From contig JAGOCL010000071.1 in assembly GCA_017998755.1 (NCBI GenBank), positions 1 through 9,487 of the forward strand: a stretch of 9,487 nucleotides of DNA, given 5' to 3'. A program made the position numbers and the translations under genes. Shown here piece by piece: positions 5,061 to 9,487 of the stretch. Every line of letters begins with the position of its first letter. Positions within the stretch are counted from its first letter, which is position 1. The notes beneath the pieces were generated by a model, which did no database searches, was not told the origin of the DNA, and was given only the letters and a program-made list of their open reading frames with translations. This DNA is from Spirochaetota bacterium (GTDB lineage: Bacteria > Spirochaetota > GWE2-31-10 > MWDO01).

Positions 5061-7745
5061 TTATGATTTTTTTTCAACTTCATATTGAGCCGCCGCCAGT
5101 CTCGCTATCGGAACCCTAAAAGGGGAACATGAAACGTAATCCAGTCCAATGCTTGCGCAAAATTTTACGCTAGCCGTATCTCCGCCGTGTTCTCCGCATA
5201 TACCTAGTTTTACGTTAGGTCTGGATTTACGCCCCTTCTCGACGGCGATTTTTATTAACTCTCCAACGCCCTCGGTATCTAACGACTGAAAAGGATCGTT
5301 TATAAATATTCCGGTTTTCTTCTCGTCGACATAATCTGGTAAAAACTTACCCGCATCGTCTCGCGACATCCCCATAGTCATTTGCGTAAGGTCGTTTGTG
5401 CCAAAAGAGAAAAACTCCGCTCTTTCGGCAATTTTATCTGCAAGAAGAGCCGCTCTCGGGACTTCTATCATTGTTCCTACCATATACTTTACGTCTGCTC
5501 CGCTCTGTTTTATAATCTCGTCGGCTAATTTTCTGATTCTATCCTCTATCAGTCTGAATTCTTTATAGTCGATAATTAGCGGAACCATAATCTCCGGCTT
5601 AACGTCGATCCCATCTTTTTTGCATTTACAAGCCGCCTCGATAATAGCTCTAACTTGCATATCAAGTATTTCAGGGTAAGTTATCGCCAATCTACAACCT
5701 CTATGCCCCAACATCGGATTTGCTTCGTGAAGCTGATCTACCCTCTGTTTAACGGTTTCAAATTTAACTCCGATTTTAGCCGCTAATTCTCTCTGTTTCG
5801 GCTCGTCGTGCGGAACAAATTCGTGCAACGGCGGATCGATCAATCTGATAGTAACCGGTTTACCGTTCATCTCTTTAAATATACCGACAAAATCTTCTCT
5901 TTGAAACGGTAAAAGTTTGTTTAACGCTTTGATTCTGTCTTCAACCTTATTAGCGACGATCATTTCCTGAATAGCGGATCTTCTATCCTCGGTATCAAAA
6001 AACATATGCTCAGTTCGGCAAAGTCCTATCCCTTCCGCTCCCAGTTCAATCGCTTTCTTGGCGTCGTAAGGAGTGTCGGCGTTAGTTCTTACCTTGATTT
6101 TCTTAATTTCATCGGCCCATTTCATAATTTTTTGATACGAATCGGGTAATTCCGGCATCTTTAATTTTAGTTGTCCGACATATACGTCGCCTGAAGTTCC
6201 GTTAAGCGTAATATTTTCTCCCGCTTTTACAACTACGTCGCCGACGCTAAACTGCCCTTTATTATAATCGATATTTAAACTTTCGCATCCTACTATACAG
6301 CTTTTACCCCAACCTCTCGCGACTACGGCGGCGTGAGACGTTTTACCGCCGGTTGCCGTCAATATACCCGCCGCGGCGTGCATTCCGCCTACGTCTTCGG
6401 GACTGGTCTCTTTTCTAACTAATATTACTTTATTACCTTTCGCGGCGTTTTCTTCGGCGTCTTTAGCGTTGAAAACTACTATACCGGTAGCGGCTCCCGG
6501 CACGGCTCCTATACCGTTTACAATGTATTTCTTTTTTAGCTCGTCTTTTTGAGAAGGATCGATTATTGGGTAAAATATCCCCTCTATATCTCTATCCTTG
6601 ATCCTTTTGATCGCGTCGTTCTTTGTAATTAATCCCTCGTCTACCATGTCCGTCGCTATCTGAAAAGCGGCGAAAGGAGAACGTTTACCGGTCCTGCACT
6701 GCAACATATAGAGCTTGCCCTCCTCGACGGTAAACTCAAGATCCTGCATATCTTTATAGTTCTCTTCGAGAGTTTTTCTTACTCCTACCAGCTGAGTATA
6801 CGCCGCTTTATCGGCTTTTTCAAAATCCGATAATTTTATCGGCGTTCTGATACCGGCGACGACGTCCTCTCCTTGCGCGTTAATCAGATAGTCGCCGTAA
6901 AAAATGTTCTCGCCGGTATTGGGGTCTCTGGTAAAGCAAACCCCAGTACCGCTTGTATCCCCTTTATTTCCAAAGACCATTTGCATAACGTTGACGGCCG
7001 TTCCGACGACGCCCTTAATATTTTCAACTCTTCTGTAAGTTACAGCTTTTTCAGCCATCCACGAATTGAAAACGGCCGAAATGGATCCCCAAAGTTGTTC
7101 TTTTGGATCTTGCGGAAAATCTTTACCAATTTCTTTTTTGTAAAGTTCCTTAAAAAGTTTAACTAACTCGCCTAATTCGTTTTCGTCGACGTCTGTATCG
7201 TTAACCTTTTTATCGGCTGGTATACTTAATCTTTTTTTGGTCTTTTCATTTTTAACCGTATCGAAAATATGATCAAATTTTTCCCTTTCTATCCCCATCG
7301 CCGTAGATCCATACATCATTATAAATCTTCTGTAAGCGTCGAGAGCAAATCTCTTATTGCCTGTCTTCTTCGCTAGTCCTTCCATAGATTCGTCAGTCAA
7401 ACCGAGATTCAATATAGTCTCCATCATACCGGGCATCGATATAGACGCTCCCGATCTTACCGATACTAACAACGGATCGTTGCGATCCCCAAGTTTCTTA
7501 CCTATTGATTTCTCCAGCTTGTCTATACACTCGTCTACTTGTTTATCCAACCCGTCCGGATATACTTTACCGTTTTTATAATACAAATCGCATACTTCGG
7601 TCGTGATCGTAAATCCCGCCGGCACCGGCAAACCTATTTTTGTCATCGCGGCAAGCCCCGCGCCTTTACCGCCAAGAAGTTCTTTCATTTTACCGTCGCC
7701 CTCGGCCTTTTTATCGCCAAAAAAATAAACGTATTTATTACTCAT
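5061..7745 (-). CDS. ppdK: Pyruvate, phosphate dikinase
   Basis: Interconverts pyruvate, ATP and phosphate with phosphoenolpyruvate, AMP and pyrophosphate in the cytoplasm. The 894 residues are the expected length and all three domains are intact. Nucleotide domain: LLGGKGAGLAAM (23-34), SVRSGA with Arg97, GTGVCFTRDP (266-275) and EFTVEEGKLYMLQCR (337-351). Swivelling phosphohistidine domain: GGKTSHAAVVARG (466-478), with His471 as phosphoryl carrier and Thr469 two residues before it, at the threonine phosphorylated by regulatory proteins in some organisms. PEP/pyruvate barrel: GLCRTEHMFF (574-583), GHRGCRLA (680-687), GTMIEVPRA (757-765), FGTNDLTQMTMGMSRDD (781-797) and GICGEHGG with catalytic Cys850. 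The ATG has GGAGG seven bases upstream, the best ribosome binding site here. It has its own promoter and terminator, so it is probably a single-gene unit. It could replace or oppose pyruvate kinase in pyrophosphate-linked glycolysis; the window cannot show the direction. Confidence 0.98.
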   Translation of the reverse strand: MSNKYVYFFGDKKAEGDGKMKELLGGKGAGLAAMTKIGLPVPAGFTITTEVCDLYYKNGKVYPDGLDKQVDECIDKLEKSIGKKLGDRNDPLLVSVRSGASISMPGMMETILNLGLTDESMEGLAKKTGNKRFALDAYRRFIMMYGSTAMGIEREKFDHIFDTVKNEKTKKRLSIPADKKVNDTDVDENELGELVKLFKELYKKEIGKDFPQDPKEQLWGSISAVFNSWMAEKAVTYRRVENIKGVVGTAVNVMQMVFGNKGDTSGTGVCFTRDPNTGENIFYGDYLINAQGEDVVAGIRTPIKLSDFEKADKAAYTQLVGVRKTLEENYKDMQDLEFTVEEGKLYMLQCRTGKRSPFAAFQIATDMVDEGLITKNDAIKRIKDRDIEGIFYPIIDPSQKDELKKKYIVNGIGAVPGAATGIVVFNAKDAEENAAKGNKVILVRKETSPEDVGGMHAAAGILTATGGKTSHAAVVARGWGKSCIVGCESLNIDYNKGQFSVGDVVVKAGENITLNGTSGDVYVGQLKLKMPELPDSYQKIMKWADEIKKIKVRTNADTPYDAKKAIELGAEGIGLCRTEHMFFDTEDRRSAIQEMIVANKVEDRIKALNKLLPFQREDFVGIFKEMNGKPVTIRLIDPPLHEFVPHDEPKQRELAAKIGVKFETVKQRVDQLHEANPMLGHRGCRLAITYPEILDMQVRAIIEAACKCKKDGIDVKPEIMVPLIIDYKEFRLIEDRIRKLADEIIKQSGADVKYMVGTMIEVPRAALLADKIAERAEFFSFGTNDLTQMTMGMSRDDAGKFLPDYVDEKKTGIFINDPFQSLDTEGVGELIKIAVEKGRKSRPNVKLGICGEHGGDTASVKFCASIGLDYVSCSPFRVPIARLAAAQYEVEKKS

Positions 7746-7789
7746 TTATAATCCTCCAAGATTAAAATACACATAAAAAATTTTCCTAG

Positions 7790-7818
7790 ATTATATGATT
7801 AAATTTAAAAAAAATCAA
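7790..7818 (-). promoter_or_regulatory. Strong sigma-70-type promoter for ppdK
   Basis: On the minus strand TTGATT (7818 to 7813) is followed after 17 bases by a perfect TATAAT (7795 to 7790). RNA would begin near 7783, giving a leader of about 38 bases with GGAGG at 7757 to 7753. The best promoter match in the window, upstream of the gene expected to be most expressed. The -35 box overlaps the U-run side of a possible terminator for the upstream TPR gene. Confidence 0.7.
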
Positions 7819-7846
7819 TATTTATAAATCTTGATTAAATTGATTT
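7807..7846 (-). terminator. Possible weak terminator of the TPR-protein gene
   Basis: Starting in the stop codon, AAATCAAT (7846 to 7839) can pair with ATTGATTT (7819 to 7812), and a run of eight T in all covers 7814 to 7807. The stem has a single G-C pair and a 19-base loop, so it is weak. Position and T-run favour a terminator; stem strength argues against. The same bases carry the ppdK -35 box. Confidence 0.3.
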
Positions 7847-9487
7847 ATTTATTCTTCTCCATCTCCTCGCGGGCTTTCTTGATCTTCTCAAGTTGTTGAG
7901 TAAGATAAGTATAGTTCGGATTTATCTTTATCGCTTTATTAATCGTCTCTATCGCTTTGTCGTACTGTTTATCGAGATAATACGCTTCCGCCAAAGTATC
8001 GAGATAGGCGTCGTTTAACGGCGATAATTCGCAAGCTCTTATAGAATAACCAATCGCCTCTTTAATATTGACGTTGTTCTCGCAATAAAGCCAAGCAAGA
8101 TTATTAAGAGCAAGATGATTTTTTTTATCCAACTCGATAGATTTCAAAAAAGCCCGTACGGCTTCGTCGAAGTTTCGCATAAGCGAGTATGAATATCCCA
8201 TATCGGCGTAGTAGTTAGAATTGTTTTTATCTTTTTCAATCGCCGATTTGATAAAATCAACCGCCTTTTGATATTCGCCTATTCGATTATAAAACGACGT
8301 AGTTTCTCCGATAAAAGTCGGCGTATTCGGGATTTTATCATTGATTTCTAGCAGAGTTTTCTCAAGTTTGAGATCGTTTGAGCTTTTTTTATACAAATCT
8401 ATCAAATAATAGTATATTTCAATATTTTCTGGATCGACTGAAAGAGCCGTTAATAAAGTAGTTTCCGAGCCGTCTATATCGCCTCCGTCAAATTGGATAG
8501 AAGATTTGATAAGGTAAAAATTGATATAATCCCTGAATTTAGATATAGCCCTATCGGATACTTCTATAGCTTTCTCATAATTTCTTAATTCGATCATTTT
8601 TTTTATATAATTCTCATAAACTTCTTTCAATTCGTAATCTTTAGATAATGATTCGTAAAAACTAACATGATCAAAATTTCTTGTATTTGCCAAAGTCAAC
8701 TCAAACGCCGTTGCGGATGTAAATTCGTTTAGCGTTTTATGAACTTCCGCTAACTCTTCTTTGGGAATTGTTCTTTTTTTAAATTTGAGTTCAAACTCAA
8801 AAATCAGAGTATTAACGTCTTTTTTATCTACTTTAAAATCTAGATAGACAAATTCGTTTTCTCTGGAAAAATTTCTTACTTCTCCTTCGACTATCTCGTA
8901 ATTCTCCGGTATAATATATTCTATCGATTTGTAGTACGAACTTAGGAATTCCCTTCTATGATCGTAATTTGATTTTTCCGGCAAATTTAAAAATCCGGCT
9001 AAATTTCCGACGGTATATTTTATCTTAAGTCTCCCGTCGTAGAAAACCGAAGCGAGATTCTTTTCAAACGCGCTGTAAGACGCCTCAATGGGACCCGACT
9101 GCTCGTTCGCTCCTATTAAAATAAAATTTTCCGGCTGTAATTGCGGGAAATTTTTCTTCTGGATATCCAGCAAATACGCTTCGATCTCTTTTTCGCTTCT
9201 ATTAATAAACGAATATCTAAGAATTTCAGAATAACTTCCCGAGAATGTTTCGCTATAAAACATCTCCCCCGAACCGCTAAGATTAAGCGTCGCCTTATAA
9301 ATCTCTTCAATGCGGTTTTGTTCGGGGGCTATAACGGGAGTCGTCGCGAAAAAGCTATCCCCATTTTCTCTGATAACCAAAACTCTTACGCCTTGATCTA
9401 CCGAAGGAAGGTTAAGAAAAGGGGTTACCGAACTTGTCGTATCGCAGAATATTTCAGACGATACGCCGCTTTGAACCGGAATATACA
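7845..9487 (-). CDS. DUF3857/transglutaminase-like protein with C-terminal TPR repeats (5' end outside window)
   Basis: The frame stays open to the right edge, so this is the C-terminal 546 residues of a longer protein; the TTG at 9378-9380 is an internal leucine codon, not a start. The first visible residues include EIFCDTTSSVTPFLNLPSVDQG followed by VRVLVI. This resembles the end of the transglutaminase-like domain in DUF3857 proteins, where a 'W-L-D-P-T ... lp ... d-Q-G ... aLvi' pattern carries the acidic residue of the Cys-His-Asp triad (Asp15 of the visible part). A beta-rich domain follows (about 60-240), then helical TPR-like repeats from about 290 to the end; the clearest are near 400-435 (NYYADMGYSYSLMRNFDEAV), 455-475 (LNNLAWLYCENN) and 492-520 (YLDTLAEAYYLDKQYDKAI). 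The end is a charged helix. Relatives are usually exported, but the N-terminus is not visible. Exact function is unknown; protein binding by the repeats is likely. Confidence 0.8.
   Translation of the reverse strand, partial: YIPVQSGVSSEIFCDTTSSVTPFLNLPSVDQGVRVLVIRENGDSFFATTPVIAPEQNRIEEIYKATLNLSGSGEMFYSETFSGSYSEILRYSFINRSEKEIEAYLLDIQKKNFPQLQPENFILIGANEQSGPIEASYSAFEKNLASVFYDGRLKIKYTVGNLAGFLNLPEKSNYDHRREFLSSYYKSIEYIIPENYEIVEGEVRNFSRENEFVYLDFKVDKKDVNTLIFEFELKFKKRTIPKEELAEVHKTLNEFTSATAFELTLANTRNFDHVSFYESLSKDYELKEVYENYIKKMIELRNYEKAIEVSDRAISKFRDYINFYLIKSSIQFDGGDIDGSETTLLTALSVDPENIEIYYYLIDLYKKSSNDLKLEKTLLEINDKIPNTPTFIGETTSFYNRIGEYQKAVDFIKSAIEKDKNNSNYYADMGYSYSLMRNFDEAVRAFLKSIELDKKNHLALNNLAWLYCENNVNIKEAIGYSIRACELSPLNDAYLDTLAEAYYLDKQYDKAIETINKAIKINPNYTYLTQQLEKIKKAREEMEKNK

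Noticed and set aside
6873..7166. Open frame on the plus strand, 97 codons
   Set aside because: Lies wholly inside ppdK on the opposite strand; no domain, no ribosome binding site, and ppdK is certain here.
7357..7751. Two overlapping plus-strand open frames opposite the ppdK N-terminus
   Set aside because: Antisense shadows of a well-supported gene, with low-complexity unfamiliar products.
9116..9310. Minus-strand open frame, 64 codons, Arg/Lys-rich
   Set aside because: Out-of-frame shadow inside the TPR-protein gene; its basic composition comes from the shifted reading.
9378..9380. TTG as the start codon of the TPR protein
   Set aside because: The frame stays open for another 35 codons to the edge, and those residues match the transglutaminase-like family pattern, so the gene is cut by the window.
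1..9487. A novel defence, mobile or biosynthetic system
   Set aside because: All genes but the edge fragment belong to recognisable housekeeping or widespread families; no integrase, transposase, toxin, nuclease cluster, repeat array or tRNA was seen.

Overview
The window is an ordinary-looking, almost gap-free piece of a bacterial chromosome. It is AT-rich overall but locally very uneven: 58% GC at 6301-6420 against 14% at 1261-1380. Six of the seven genes are on the minus strand; the seventh is only a C-terminal tail entering from the left on the plus strand. There are no RNA genes, mobile elements, CRISPR arrays or phage genes. I found no new multi-gene system. The points worth checking are a STAS-zinc ribbon fusion, a short topoisomerase IV A subunit with unusual drug-contact residues, and a terminator-shaped palindrome inside a coding region.

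Organism: the mix is a short ParC-type topoisomerase subunit, a SpoIIAA-like STAS protein, a DUF3857/transglutaminase-TPR protein, pyruvate phosphate dikinase and the non-mevalonate isoprenoid pathway. This fits a low-GC diderm bacterium. A spirochaete-like lineage is my best guess and an Elusimicrobia-like lineage is possible. This is inferred from gene content and protein flavour, and no marker gene settles it.

Layout, left to right. 3-119 (+): last 38 residues of an unidentified protein, whose stop overlaps the folC end tail to tail. Then on the minus strand, in order of transcription from the right: the C-terminal 546 residues of a transglutaminase-like/TPR protein (7845-9487, entering from beyond the window); ppdK (5061-7745) with its own strong promoter, ribosome binding site and a long hairpin after it; then a likely operon of a STAS-zinc ribbon regulator (4354-4890), ispE (3456-4322), parC (1419-3311) and folC (109-1413). 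parC also has its own promoter in the 114-base gap after ispE, and folC begins five bases after the parC stop.

How the genes fit together: the proteins serve separate housekeeping roles rather than one pathway. PPDK links pyruvate and phosphoenolpyruvate using pyrophosphate. IspE makes isoprenoid precursors. FolC makes or polyglutamates folate. ParC, with a ParE partner not in this window, would unlink daughter chromosomes. The STAS protein heads the ispE operon and is probably a partner-switching regulator or signalling adaptor. No intergenic stretch exceeds 300 bases; the longest (4891-5060) holds the ppdK hairpin and the STAS promoter.
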